From JACRCT01 sp049841135 (GTDB lineage: Bacteria; Myxococcota; Myxococcia; Myxococcales; UBA5297): a stretch of DNA of 64,000 nt. This document shows, one piece after another, positions 12,274 through 20,291 of this stretch (its first letter is position 1; each line of letters starts with the position of its first letter). A model generated the notes under the pieces. That model was not told the origin of the DNA. It was given only the letters and a program-made list of their open reading frames with translations, and searched no databases. Both the position numbers and the translations under genes were made by a program. The stretch covers positions 1-64,000 of the forward strand of contig JASGHK010000006.1 in NCBI GenBank assembly GCA_049841135.1. Reading direction: 5' to 3'.

Positions 12274-13134
12274 TTACCCGTCAGCACGAGCCCACTGCGA
12301 GGGCACCGGCTGCGGCATGCGCCAGACGACCAGGTGCTCGCGGTCGCCCAGGTAGAGGCCGCCCTCGGTGGCGCTGGTGTAGCCCAGCCAGTCCTGGAAG
12401 GGGATCTGGTTGAGCAGGTCGCCCGAGGAGAGGGTCTTGGTCTTCTTGCCCTTCTGCTTGAGCTCCTTGACCGCCGCGTCGAGCACGCTCTCGGCCACCA
12501 GGTGCCGCTTGGCGAGGCCGGTGATCTCGGCGAAGGCCAGGTGGCGGAAGATCTTGCCCGGGCGGTGGGTGGCGTACCAGGCGTACTCGCAGGGCGTGAG
12601 GTTGGAGAGGACCAGCATCTCCAGCGGCGCCAGCACCATGTAGTAGTGCTGCTTGCGCTCCGCTCCCAGCGCGGGCCGGCCGATGCGGGCGGCGACCTCG
12701 TCGGGAAGCATCGCCTCGTCGCACTGGTGGTTCTCGAAGCGGATGATCTCCTTGGGCTGCGCCAGCTCCAGGGCGCGGCCGCTGGTCTTGACCAGCCAGG
12801 CCCGCTTGATCGCGTCGATGGGGATGCAGTGCAGGGCGTTGTTGGAGAGGGCGGTCTTGGTCTTCTTGCCGCCCGCGGACGCCTTGAGCGCCTGGGTGAT
12901 GTCGGCCATCGGGTCGCGCCAGCCGCCCTCGTCCAGGAACTTCACCGCGGGCTTGCCGTTCTCGTGCGGCACCTCGAGGAAGATGGAGCGGCCGTGGAAG
13001 TGCTTGGCGGAACCGGGGCTGCGGTGCCAACCCAGCTCCTCGATGGAAAGGCTGGTGGCCATCAGCGTGCCCAGCGGGAGCGTGGCGATCAGGCTGATGT
13101 TCTTGGCGGCAGTCTCGGCGGGCTTCGAATCCAA
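12274..13134 (-). CDS. Hypothetical protein, two-repeat architecture
   Basis: A 286-residue protein read from a TTG at 13132-13134, chosen because GGGAGGT ends six bases upstream and no ATG is suitably placed; the ORF extends much further upstream without any supporting pattern. The two halves resemble each other: LPLGTLMATSLSIEELGW / KKTKTALSNNALHCIPID in the first, and LAPLEMLVLSNLTPCEYAW / KKTKTLSSGDLLNQIPFQ in the second. The C-terminal GGLYLGDREHLVVWRMPQ is shared with the downstream neighbour. No catalytic motif, signal or membrane segment is evident. A ligand-binding or scaffolding role is possible but purely speculative. Confidence 0.65.
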   Translation of the reverse strand: MDSKPAETAAKNISLIATLPLGTLMATSLSIEELGWHRSPGSAKHFHGRSIFLEVPHENGKPAVKFLDEGGWRDPMADITQALKASAGGKKTKTALSNNALHCIPIDAIKRAWLVKTSGRALELAQPKEIIRFENHQCDEAMLPDEVAARIGRPALGAERKQHYYMVLAPLEMLVLSNLTPCEYAWYATHRPGKIFRHLAFAEITGLAKRHLVAESVLDAAVKELKQKGKKTKTLSSGDLLNQIPFQDWLGYTSATEGGLYLGDREHLVVWRMPQPVPSQWARADG

Positions 13135-13259
13135 AGGTGGACCTCCCGAATGTGGCGAACGGTGCATGGATACCGCAGATCCACGCGACCCGGCAAATGG
13201 CGAAATGCCCTGGCGAAACCCCCTGCCGAGAGGCTGGCATGCCGCTGCCTGGGTGGGGT

Positions 13260-14228
13260 TCAGCAGCACTGCCACGAGAACGTCAGCTCGCCGCATCCGC
13301 CGCAGCGGAACAGCCAGCCGATGCCGCTGTCTCCGAACTGGACCGGCAAGGTGCAGTGGGAGTCGATTTGCAGCAGCGGGGCCATCGCCTGGCTGCAGCG
13401 CCGGCAGCGTGGCCGGAGGGCCTCCTGGATCCAGTGCGGCCAACCGCCCAGCTTCTCGCCTGGTTGAGAGACGTAGCCCCGCTCGCGCATCGTCTCCAGG
13501 GCTTCGAACGCCGTCTCCATCCCCACGAGCTTCGAGAGGTCCTCGTAGCGTGGATAGTCGGCGCGCGGCTCCCAGCGCTCGACGCCCCGAGCCGGGTAGC
13601 AGCCTCCCGCGGCGGCCTCGCCGACCTGGCCGAGCCTTGCGGGGATGAGCCGGGCCAAGGTGCTGGGCGCGAAGGGCTCCCAGCCTCCCAAGGACTGGCA
13701 CTCGCCGAGGCACAGGAAGAGCTGGAGGAGGCCCTCGCCCAGCGGGCCGAGCTCGCCGGGGAGCTGCGCGGCGGCGAGCTGGACGACGAAGGTCAGCGGC
13801 GCGTGGCACCGGCCGCACGCCGGCCAGCGCTCCTCGGCCAGCAGCCAGGGCCTGCCGCCGAAGCGCGAGCCGGTCGCCTCGCCGCCCGTCGGGTCCTTGG
13901 AGAGGATCGGCACGAAGCAGGTGAGTCGGTGGGCCCTGGCGAGCTGCTCGGCCTCGTCCGGGCCTTCGAGCTCGCCCGTTTCGCCGTCGCCTTCGTCGGT
14001 CGCGGTGCGCTCGACGAAGCCGTCGCGGTCCGCCCGGGCTCGCTGGGCCTCCAGGAAGCGCTCGAGCTCCGGCTCGGACTCGAAGGTGTGCTCCGTGCTC
14101 AGGCCGGACGACCCGACCTGGCCGCGCGTCACCTGGGCCTCGAGGCCGGTCCAGGTCACCTCCAGGAACTCGCGCTGGCCGTTGCGCTCGCGCTCGAAGG
14201 TCCGGGTGGTGACGGCGGCGGTGGGCAT
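13260..14228 (-). CDS. WGR-like plus DUF1963 domain protein
   Basis: A 322-residue protein starting MPTAAVTTRTFERERNG. Residues about 5-75 resemble a WGR domain (aromatic start, QVGSSG in place of WGRIG, then EPELERFLEAQRARADRDGF), a module usually found in DNA-repair proteins and regulators. The rest matches the DUF1963/YwqG pattern: RFGGRPWLLAEERWP, CGRCHAPLTFVVQL and GLLQLFLCLGEC. Three CxxC pairs (CGRC, CRRC, CGGC) suggest metal binding. The ATG at 14226-14228 is the first that precedes the WGR-like segment. YwqG-type proteins are of unknown biochemical function and often sit near polymorphic toxin systems; no toxin is seen here. Confidence 0.65.
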   Translation of the reverse strand: MPTAAVTTRTFERERNGQREFLEVTWTGLEAQVTRGQVGSSGLSTEHTFESEPELERFLEAQRARADRDGFVERTATDEGDGETGELEGPDEAEQLARAHRLTCFVPILSKDPTGGEATGSRFGGRPWLLAEERWPACGRCHAPLTFVVQLAAAQLPGELGPLGEGLLQLFLCLGECQSLGGWEPFAPSTLARLIPARLGQVGEAAAGGCYPARGVERWEPRADYPRYEDLSKLVGMETAFEALETMRERGYVSQPGEKLGGWPHWIQEALRPRCRRCSQAMAPLLQIDSHCTLPVQFGDSGIGWLFRCGGCGELTFSWQCC

Positions 14229-14518
14229 GGGCGGACGATAGCCCCATTCGTGGGCCCTGCCCGCGTGATCCGGGGAGCGACGGAGCGACGGAGCGTGCCG
14301 AACGGGACCTGCGGCGCGGCGACGCGGCGCTGGCCGAGAAGCACTCCACAAAGGCCGAGACCGAGGACGTGACCGCCGAGGCTCGGCAGTTGCTTGGGAC
14401 GCGCCTTGGTCCGACGGCGGCGAGGTCGCCCGCATCAGCGAGGTGCTGGCCACGGCCGACTAGCGCAGCCTGCACTCCGGGCTGCTCGGGTGTCAGTGCC
14501 GCCGGGACACGGCGGGCA

Positions 14519-14594
14519 AGGCCTCTCGGGGCCCGCCAAGTCCGATCGATCGGACCGCTGGCTACGGCTGGCCGAGCATGGCCATGAGGACCAG
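14519..14594 (-). repeat. Double-palindrome module, copy A (half)
   Basis: Half of the module described for copies B-D, in reverse orientation. It keeps one palindrome TCCGATCGATCGGA (14541-14554), the conserved GGCGGGCCC arm, and then the reversed 3' end of the 18870-19559 gene family for about 27 bp (CTCATGGCCATGCTCGGC on the minus strand). It abuts the methylase fragment. Confidence 0.8.
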
Positions 14595-14617
14595 CGAGGA
14601 TCGAGGACGGGGCCAAG

Positions 14618-14748
14618 AATATCCACCCGACCATGACGCCGGTCGAGGTGGTGAAGCGGCCCATCGAGTACAACACGAAGGCGGGGCAGCTGATCTTCGA
14701 GCCGTTCTCCGGGGCGGGGACCGCCATCATCGCGGCGGAGATGACGCC
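14618..14748 (+). pseudogene. Fragment of a phage-type DNA methyltransferase
   Basis: About 44 codons read NIHPTMTPVEVVKRPIEYN followed by LIFEPFSGAGTAIIAAEM. This is the C-terminal SAM-binding end of the DNA-methylase family (HPTxKPVELV followed by FxGSGTTxIAAE). There is no upstream catalytic part and no start, so it is a remnant. Downstream, 14760-14880 encodes another orphan fragment (LTPAKREELMKADAP) I cannot place. The rest of 14229-14924 holds only repeat copy A and no intact gene. It suggests an old phage or mobile-element insertion. Confidence 0.65.
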
Positions 14749-14924
14749 GCCTTCCGGGAGAGGCGCCTCACGCCCGCCAAGCGCGAGGAGCTGATGAAGG
14801 CGGACGCGCCGGCCTTCGCCCGCGACCCCGCCCAGCTCAAGGTCTTCCTCGACTGCCTGCCGCCGGTCGTCGCGCCGCGTAGGCGCTTCACCCGATCATC
14901 CAGTAGGGGTCTGCGGTGTCACTC

Positions 14925-15311
14925 CTAGTTCCCGCCACAGACGTGGAATCCACCCTCCATGGCAACGCAACCCGTGCGTCCCGAACAATCGACGCTCGAC
15001 CGGACGCAAGTCTTCGTGCACTGGTAGCCAGCACCAAACGCATTGGCACAGGCCCACGGGCATTCGCCTTTGGCGATCTGGCTGTTCGTGGTGCCCTTTG
15101 CGCAGCCGCAGTCGGAGTGCGTGTCGCACCCGACGGTGCAGACGCCGAAGTCGTTGCAGAAGATGCCTTCTTGGCCCGTGCATACCGACGTGGTGCAACC
15201 CTTCGCGAGTCGATTTTCTGGCGGCCCCGCGGCATCCGGCGTCGCCGGACCTTCCGGAGCCGCGCAGGCGCAGAGCAGCGTGAGAACGGCCGCCAAGTAT
15301 TTCCGGTGCAT
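14925..15311 (-). CDS. Small cysteine-rich lipoprotein
   Basis: A 128-residue protein starting MHRKYLAAVLTLLCAC, with GGAGG eight bases upstream of the ATG at 15309-15311. The signal ends in a lipobox-like LLCAC, then a P/A-rich linker and a domain with about 14 cysteines (CTTSVCTGQEGIFCNDFGVC, CDTHSDCGC). It should be exported and disulphide-bonded. Similar Cys-rich secreted proteins are common in myxobacteria; function unknown. It lies between palindrome modules A and B, transcribed in the same direction as the modules read. Confidence 0.7.
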   Translation of the reverse strand: MHRKYLAAVLTLLCACAAPEGPATPDAAGPPENRLAKGCTTSVCTGQEGIFCNDFGVCTVGCDTHSDCGCAKGTTNSQIAKGECPWACANAFGAGYQCTKTCVRSSVDCSGRTGCVAMEGGFHVCGGN

Positions 15312-15397
15312 GAGGTCTTCCTCCCGCGGCGGATTGTCGCGCACGGGTTCGCCACCGACAACTTGTGGAGGCCGGCATGACTAGCGCGTCAGCTTGG

Positions 15398-15549
15398 AGG
15401 GCGGTGGCCTCTCCGGGCTCCCTGAACCCGCTTCATCAACCTGTCGCCAGCAACCAAGTCCGATCGATCGGACTTTGGGGCGATGGCCTCTCAGGGCCCG
15501 CCAAGTCCGATCGATCGGACCGCTGGCTATGGCTGGCCGAGCATGGCCT
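15398..15549 (-). repeat. Double-palindrome module, copy B (full)
   Basis: Reverse orientation. It contains two palindromes TCCGATCGATCGGA at 15459-15472 and 15506-15519 separated by a GGGCCCTGAGAGGCC-type spacer, flanked by GCCAGC/GCTGGC arms. Homology with copy C extends on one side through a TTGATGAAGCGGGT segment to AGCCCGGAGAGGCCA. The rest of 15312-15627 shows nothing else. Confidence 0.85.
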
Positions 15550-15627
15550 GCCGGCGCGACCAGCCGGCTCCCGTGTCCCGCAGGGAGCTCCCTCAGCTCG
15601 AGCCGAAGCAGGAGCCTCAGGATCCAG

Positions 15628-16005
15628 GTGTGCACGGAGGACCTGGCCGACCTGCGCGCGATGCTCGCCTCGGGCAGCTGGTCCCGCGACCGCGACGCCG
15701 TCGACAGCCTCGAGTCGGCGCTGGACGGCGCCACCGTCGTGCCGCGAGCCGAGCTTCCCGCCGATGTCGTGGCGATGAACTCCACCGTGGAGTTCGAGGA
15801 CGCCCACATGCGCCGCCGCCAACTCATCCAGCTCGTCTTCCCGCCACAGGCGGCGCCGTCCAAGGGGCGGATCTCCGCCGTGGCGCCGGTGGGGGCGGCT
15901 GCGTGGGCCACCGCCTCGACTGGCCGGTGCCGCGGGGGACCCTCAGCGTGCGGATTCTGCGGGTGGTGCAGGACGGCCATCGCGGCGCGCCGCCAGGCTG
16001 GGGCG
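15628..16005 (+). pseudogene. GreA/Rnk C-terminal-domain protein, 5'-truncated and frameshifted
   Basis: The reading VCTEDLADLRAMLASG, VVPRAELPADVVAMNSTVEF, RISAVAPVGAA, then in another frame GHRLDWPVPRGTLSVRILRV, follows the Rnk/GreA C-terminal domain, a module that binds RNA polymerase in its secondary channel. The frame breaks at about 15895-15905, consistent with one lost base in GGGGGCGGC. No credible start or ribosome site exists: immediately upstream lies module B, so the 5' end may have been displaced by it. Whether the product is made is doubtful. Start given is the first codon of recognisable domain. Confidence 0.55.
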
Positions 16006-16066
16006 ATCGCAGTCCCAGGAAGGTCCAGAGAAGCCGGCCGGCTTACACGTCGCGGCGCCTCAGAGG

Positions 16067-16945
16067 CTATTGGCGTCCAAAGAAAGCAAGGAGCCTCGGC
16101 ACGACCTGGTCCGGCGCTTCGTCGATAAGCCAGTGGCCGGCGCCCTTGACCATTGCGCCTTCCACGTCGTCGGCGACCATCCGGCCCTGCCCGATCAAGA
16201 ACTCGCCCGAGGCCTTCTCGCCTGTGAGCACCAACATCGGCATCTTGAGTCTGCTCCTCGCGAAGCCGGCGAAGTCGGTCGCGTCTTGCTCAAAGGCGTG
16301 AAACGCCTCGAACCCTGACCGCATTGCGCCCGGTTGGGCGTATGCCGCCGAATAAAGCTGGCGATCCCTCTCAGGCACCGACCTCGCAGGATCGGCGGCG
16401 AAGTCGTTCCAGAAATGCTCCAGGTAGACCCGTTCACGCCCGGCCACCAGAGCGAGCGGAGTCTTGCCGTAGAAATGGAAATGCCAAAGGTCCTTGAGGA
16501 GCCAGACGCTCTTCCAGTCGCCGACTCCCGGAAGGAAGGCGTCCATCAACGCAACGCGAGCGACTTCGGCCGGATATTGCGCAGCGTACGCGTACGCGAC
16601 CATGAGTCCGATATCGTGTCCTGCGAGCCCGACACGCAGGAAGCCGAGCGCTGCAGCGAGGCCGTGAACGTCCCTGGCCATCGTCTTCTTGTCATAGCCG
16701 CTCTCGGGCTTCGCCGAATCGCCAAAGCCGCGCAGGTCGGGGGCGACCACCGTATGGGTCCTGGCGAGCTCCGGGATGAGCCTGCGCCACATATGGCTGG
16801 TCTGGGCGAAGCCGTGGAGCAGCACCACTGGCTCGCCTTGGCCGGCGGTCAGGTAGTGCAAGCGGACACCGTTGACGTCCGCGAACCCGCTATCGATCGC
16901 ATCCGGCGAAGGCACGTGCCCTCCTCGCGCGATGCTGCGCGCCAT
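16067..16945 (-). CDS. Alpha/beta hydrolase, epoxide hydrolase/dehalogenase-like
   Basis: A 292-residue cytoplasmic enzyme. It shows the oxyanion HGFAQTSHMWRRL segment (residues about 44-56), the nucleophile elbow GHDIG with Asp as nucleophile (about residue 109), a cap domain rich in aromatic residues (DLWHFHFYG, LEHFWNDF), and the late GAGHWLIDEAPD carrying the catalytic His. An Asp nucleophile is the mark of epoxide hydrolases and haloalkane/haloacetate dehalogenases rather than esterases. The substrate cannot be told apart from sequence alone. GAGG lies five bases before the ATG. It is co-directional with the VOC and second hydrolase genes. Confidence 0.8.
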   Translation of the reverse strand: MARSIARGGHVPSPDAIDSGFADVNGVRLHYLTAGQGEPVVLLHGFAQTSHMWRRLIPELARTHTVVAPDLRGFGDSAKPESGYDKKTMARDVHGLAAALGFLRVGLAGHDIGLMVAYAYAAQYPAEVARVALMDAFLPGVGDWKSVWLLKDLWHFHFYGKTPLALVAGRERVYLEHFWNDFAADPARSVPERDRQLYSAAYAQPGAMRSGFEAFHAFEQDATDFAGFARSRLKMPMLVLTGEKASGEFLIGQGRMVADDVEGAMVKGAGHWLIDEAPDQVVPRLLAFFGRQ

Positions 16946-16978
16946 GACTGCCTCGAGGCTCCCCGGGTCCCAGCAAGC

Positions 16979-17401
16979 TCAGTGCAGCGCTGCGGTGGTC
17001 TGTCCGACCTCGATGAGATAGCCGTCGGGATCGCGCATGTAGCAGCGCAGCTCATGCTCGTGCTGTTTGGGTGGCGTCAGGAACGTGGCTCCTCTCTGTC
17101 GCCACGCCTGGTAGCACGTCTGGATGTCCGCCACGCGGACGTTCAGGAAGGAGCTCGTCACCTTCGGGTTGCTTGGAGTGTCGAGGACGACATCCGGCTT
17201 GTCGTCCGTGGGGCCGCCGCCGACGTTGATGATGATCCAGCCGTTGGCGAGCTTGACGATCGTTGGCTCGCCCTCCGCGACCAGCTGTCCGCCCAGGACG
17301 TCTCTGTAGAATGCGGCAGAGCGCGTGACATCCCTGCTCGTGATGAAGTGCGTCAGGACCAATCCCTCACTCGGCACCGGCAGCTTCTCTGGGACATCCA
17401 T
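16979..17401 (-). CDS. VOC (glyoxalase/bleomycin-resistance) family protein
   Basis: A 140-residue protein with the paired beta-alpha-beta-beta-beta fold: LTHFITSRDVTRSAAFYRDV in the first half and SFLNVRVADIQTCYQAW with MRDPDGYLIEVGQT in the second. The terminal Glu of YLIEVGQ fits the usual metal ligand. Members include dioxygenases, glyoxalases and drug-binding proteins, so the activity is open. ATG at 17401 is preferred to a TTG three codons upstream because GGGGAGG lies ten bases before it. Only 33 bp separate its stop from the hydrolase start downstream, suggesting one transcript. Confidence 0.8.
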   Translation of the reverse strand: MDVPEKLPVPSEGLVLTHFITSRDVTRSAAFYRDVLGGQLVAEGEPTIVKLANGWIIINVGGGPTDDKPDVVLDTPSNPKVTSSFLNVRVADIQTCYQAWRQRGATFLTPPKQHEHELRCYMRDPDGYLIEVGQTTAALH

Positions 17402-17564
17402 GGCTGGCAATCCTCCCCGGAAAACCTAGTCAGCCCGGCTCTCGCGGCTGTGCCGGAGGGGCACTCGTACGCCGCGACGGGCATCGTCCGTGCGCTCGTA
17501 CGGCCGTGCCCCTTGGAGCTGCGCAGGCCGCCCGACATGCCGAACGTCGAGGCGGTCAGCCCCC

Positions 17565-18404
17565 TCACTGGCGCGTGATCTCCTGCGCTACTCGCTGCGG
17601 CTCGTCCATCTGGACGAAGTGGCGCGCGCCCGGAACCAGCTCGAGCTCGGAGTTCGGGAAGAGCCCTGCCAGCTCGCGCGCCACGTTGGCGTTGAGGTAC
17701 GGATCCGCGCCGCCGAAGACGATTCGTACCGGGCGGTGGAAGCGCCGCAGGTCACCGACATGCGTCGCGTGCTCGCGCAGCATCGGCAGGAGGTCCTCGT
17801 TCAGCCCGAAGAAGGCGGGCTGTGCGCTCTGGCGGCGGTCGAATTGCTCGTACAGCACCGGCAGGAACTCGTCGCGGACCCGCTGGTCGCGGAAGAAGCG
17901 GCCGACCTGCCAGAAGTACATGCGCCGGAACAGCCAGTTGCCGAAGCGGCGGGAGAACCAGCGTGCGATGCGCCGCACGCCGGGAGTCGAGTAGAGCCAA
18001 ATCGCCTCAGGGGGACGGAGCGAGCGCATCGGCGAGTAGTAGGTATTCAGCAGCACCAGCCGCTCGACCCGCTCGGGATGAGCGAGGGCCCAGTCGATCG
18101 CCGGCGGGCCAGAGGCGTCGTGCGCCACGAGGATGACCCGGTCGAGACCAAGCCCGGCGATCACGCGGTCGAGCTCCTCGGTCTGCGCCGCAGCCGTGTA
18201 GGCGTGGTTCGCGGGTTTGTCCGAATCGCCCCAGCCGAGGAAGTCGAAGGTCACGACCCGCTTCTCTCGCAGGAAAGGAAGCACGCGATCGTAGAGGTGG
18301 TGGTTGTCCGGAAACCCGTGCATCAGGACGATGGCAGGCCCCTCTCCGGCTTGCTCCGCGACCCACAGACCAGAACCATCCAGGTTGACGCGTCGGGATT
18401 CCAT
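17565..18404 (-). CDS. Alpha/beta hydrolase, epoxide hydrolase-like
   Basis: A 279-residue enzyme starting MESRRVNLDGSGLWVAEQ. Motifs: HGFPDNHHLYDRV, FDFLGWGDSDKP, nucleophile elbow AHDASG with Asp, and ARHFVQMDEP near the end supplying the catalytic His. A basic, aromatic cap (RRFGNWLFRRMYFWQ) lies between. It is a distant relative of the hydrolase two genes downstream, not a recent duplicate. The listed start removes 35 upstream codons that show no homology-like pattern. Role likely in detoxification or lipid-type substrate turnover; not resolvable here. Confidence 0.8.
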   Translation of the reverse strand: MESRRVNLDGSGLWVAEQAGEGPAIVLMHGFPDNHHLYDRVLPFLREKRVVTFDFLGWGDSDKPANHAYTAAAQTEELDRVIAGLGLDRVILVAHDASGPPAIDWALAHPERVERLVLLNTYYSPMRSLRPPEAIWLYSTPGVRRIARWFSRRFGNWLFRRMYFWQVGRFFRDQRVRDEFLPVLYEQFDRRQSAQPAFFGLNEDLLPMLREHATHVGDLRRFHRPVRIVFGGADPYLNANVARELAGLFPNSELELVPGARHFVQMDEPQRVAQEITRQ

Positions 18405-18474
18405 GGCTTCGAAAACCTGCGTCCAGGTGCGGGAGCGGGCAGCAGGCGAGCCTGGCCAGCTGCCTCCCGCGAGG

Positions 18475-18650
18475 TCACTGCTCCGCGTAGTTCCAGAGCA
18501 GCCCGCCATCGACGAGGAGCGTTGCTCCGGTCATGGAGTCCGAGTCGGCAGACGCCGGGAAGGCGGTCGCAGCTGCGACGTCGCGAGGCACACGGCGCCC
18601 TGGGGCTCGTCGACTATGCCGTCGCGCATGAGCTTCGCCACCCTACCGGC
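18475..18650 (-). pseudogene. Remnant of a short-chain dehydrogenase (SDR) C-terminus
   Basis: The minus strand reads SADSDSMTGATLLVDGGLLW then NYAEQ and stop, the standard SDR C-terminal pattern (SSYMTGATLxVDGG). Upstream, in another frame, KLMRDGIVDEP fits the preceding SDR helix, so the piece carries at least one frameshift and lacks the Rossmann core. It is broken and short; only the last 55 or so codons survive. Confidence 0.55.
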
Positions 18651-18690
18651 ACGCCTCAGACGCTCACTTTCGGGTGGGCCCGCGCCTCGC

Positions 18691-18751
18691 GCGCTCCCTT
18701 CCAACCGTGAGGGTTGGGAAGTGCGGCCGCGACGGCTCGGTGCGGCCCATC
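18691..18751. repeat. Hairpin repeats shared with the ammonium-transporter locus
   Basis: CCAACC-GTGAG-GGTTGG (18701-18717) recurs at 24071-24087. It is followed by GGCCGCGACGGCTCGGTGCG and CCCATC (18725-18751), a 27-base exact match to the transporter coding sequence at 24868-24894 and a near match at 19795-19821. The second element can itself fold (GGCCGC...GCGGCC). The rest of 18651-18869 shows no gene. Confidence 0.6.
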
Positions 18752-18869
18752 GCCGCGCTCGCGCCGCCGCTCCGGACGCGACGTCCGCACGAGTCGCGGT
18801 TGCCTTCCCTCGCCGTTCTTTGCTCTCCTACCCGCCTTCACTCGCAGTCCCACCCGGGAGGGGAGAGCC

Positions 18870-19559
18870 ATGCCGGACCCGAAGACCACCGCGACGCCCG
18901 AGCTGTCCAAGGAAGAAGCCCGCAAGGCGCTCGACGTCGAGCGCGACGCCATCTTGAAGGACATCGGCGACGACGAGGCCGAGCACCACCGCGCCGGAGT
19001 CCACTACTCCAACATCGTCGACCGCAACCTCGCCGTCCTCGCCGGCTACAAGACGGCGACCGAGTTCGGCAACGCCGAGCTCCAGCCGCTCTCCAAGTCC
19101 ATCTCCAAGTCCACCTTGCAGCTCTACGCGCGCGTCGCGGGCGCCTTCGACGAGGCCACCACCACGCGCTGGGGCACCACCAAGCTGGACAAGCTGCTGA
19201 CCCTTCGCGACGTCCTTAACCTGGATGCGCTGCCGTTGGACCTCGCGGACCTCGAGATCCACACGACCGACAAGGCGGGCACGCCGAAGACCTCGAAGTT
19301 CGCGCAGTGCAGCCTCGCGGAGCTCAGCGCCGCCATCAAGCTCGCGAAGGCCCCCATCAAGGCTTCCACCAAGGGCCTCGACCAGGACGCCGTCCAGGCC
19401 GCCGAGTCGCTGCAAGCGGTGGTGGACCTCAAGCTCGGGGAGGACGGCCCCTTTGCCATCAACGTGGAGCAGCGCCGCGGGCAGCACTACTTCCACGTCC
19501 GCTTCATCCCGGTCGAGAGGCTCGAGCTGGTCCTCAAGGCCATGCTCGGCAAGCCGTAG
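18870..19559 (+). CDS. Hypothetical protein whose 3' end is duplicated elsewhere
   Basis: A 229-residue soluble protein starting MPDPKTTATPELSKEEARKA, with a strong GGGAGGGGAGAG ribosome site. It is helical and charged in the first two thirds (LYARVAGAFDEATTTRWGTT, KLDKLLTLRDVL) and ends with a beta-type segment (FHVRFIPVERLELVLKAML). I do not recognise the family; the middle has a faint helix-turn-helix flavour but nothing decisive. The last 153 bp recur at 23153-23305 with few changes, and shorter pieces flank modules A and B. The double-palindrome module starts at its stop codon, so gene and module appear to travel together. Confidence 0.6.
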   Translation: MPDPKTTATPELSKEEARKALDVERDAILKDIGDDEAEHHRAGVHYSNIVDRNLAVLAGYKTATEFGNAELQPLSKSISKSTLQLYARVAGAFDEATTTRWGTTKLDKLLTLRDVLNLDALPLDLADLEIHTTDKAGTPKTSKFAQCSLAELSAAIKLAKAPIKASTKGLDQDAVQAAESLQAVVDLKLGEDGPFAINVEQRRGQHYFHVRFIPVERLELVLKAMLGKP

Positions 19560-19682
19560 CCAGCGGTCCGATCGATCGGACTTGGCGGGCCCTGAGAGGC
19601 CTTCTGCCCAAAGTCCGATTGATCGGACTTGGTTGCTGGCAACAGATTGATGAGGCGGGTCCAGAGCCCGGAGAGGCCATCG
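19524..19682 (+). repeat. Double-palindrome module, copy C (full)
   Basis: It begins inside the last codons of the preceding gene and contains TCCGATCGATCGGA at 19567-19580 and TCCGATTGATCGGA at 19614-19627. The two palindromes and the outer GCCAGC (19559-19564) and GCTGGC (19634-19639) can fold into one long cruciform-like hairpin. The tail runs to AGCCCGGAGAGGCCA. It could serve as terminator of the gene. Confidence 0.85.
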
Positions 19683-19857
19683 CTTCTTCGACGCGCTCGC
19701 CGAGTGGTTCGGCCTTGTACGCCTTCACGGCCGCCTCGTACCCCCGACCCTCAAATACCCGCGCCGCGCACTCGGCCGGGAGCAGAAGCTCCAGGGCCGT
19801 GACGGCTCGATGCGGCCCGTCCCCACAACGTGCCGCAGTTCATCCTCCTCGAGCAGT

Positions 19858-20153
19858 AGGACCGCGACCGAGATCGCCCCTACGGCCGTCTCCTCGCGAT
19901 CAGCGCACTGCCGCCCACCGAGTGCCGGCTCCAGACGCATGCCTATTCGCGCTCGGGCTCGAAGGTCTGGGAGTGGGTGACCTTGGACGGGACGCTGTGG
20001 ATACTCGGCGCGGTCAGCGGCGCGGCCCAGGCCGGAAGCGCGACCAAGCTCACCTCCGTCGCCCGATTCAAGAGCCTGTCCGACTGCCGGCTGCGAACCC
20101 ACGCCTTTGCCACTGCGCCGGACGGCGGCCTCGTCGAGTCCTTCAGCAACTGA
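19858..20153 (+). pseudogene. Start-less ORF remnant
   Basis: An open frame ending at 20151-20153 reads GRLLAISALPPTECRLQTH and later WEWVTLDGTLWILGAVSG and CRLRTHAFATAPDGGLVESF. CRLQTHAY and CRLRTHAF look like two repeats of one motif around a hydrophobic segment. A TAG upstream in frame and no ATG/GTG with a ribosome site argue for a broken or partly lost gene. I do not recognise it. Upstream, 19690-19857 has no gene apart from the short 19795-19821 repeat. Confidence 0.35.
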
Positions 20154-20291
20154 AGCGGCGCGGGCGGCCGAGTGTACGGCTCAGACTTTCAGTGCGCGCT
20201 GCAGGTTCGCCGGCCGTCTAGTCGACTTCACTTTGATAGCCTCTCACGCTATGAAGGACGCGTTGCATTCGCGTCTTCTGGGAGGCCCTCC

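Noticed and set aside
14618..14748. Active restriction-modification or prophage region
   Set aside because: Only a 44-codon methylase tail remains; no partner endonuclease, integrase or structural phage genes.
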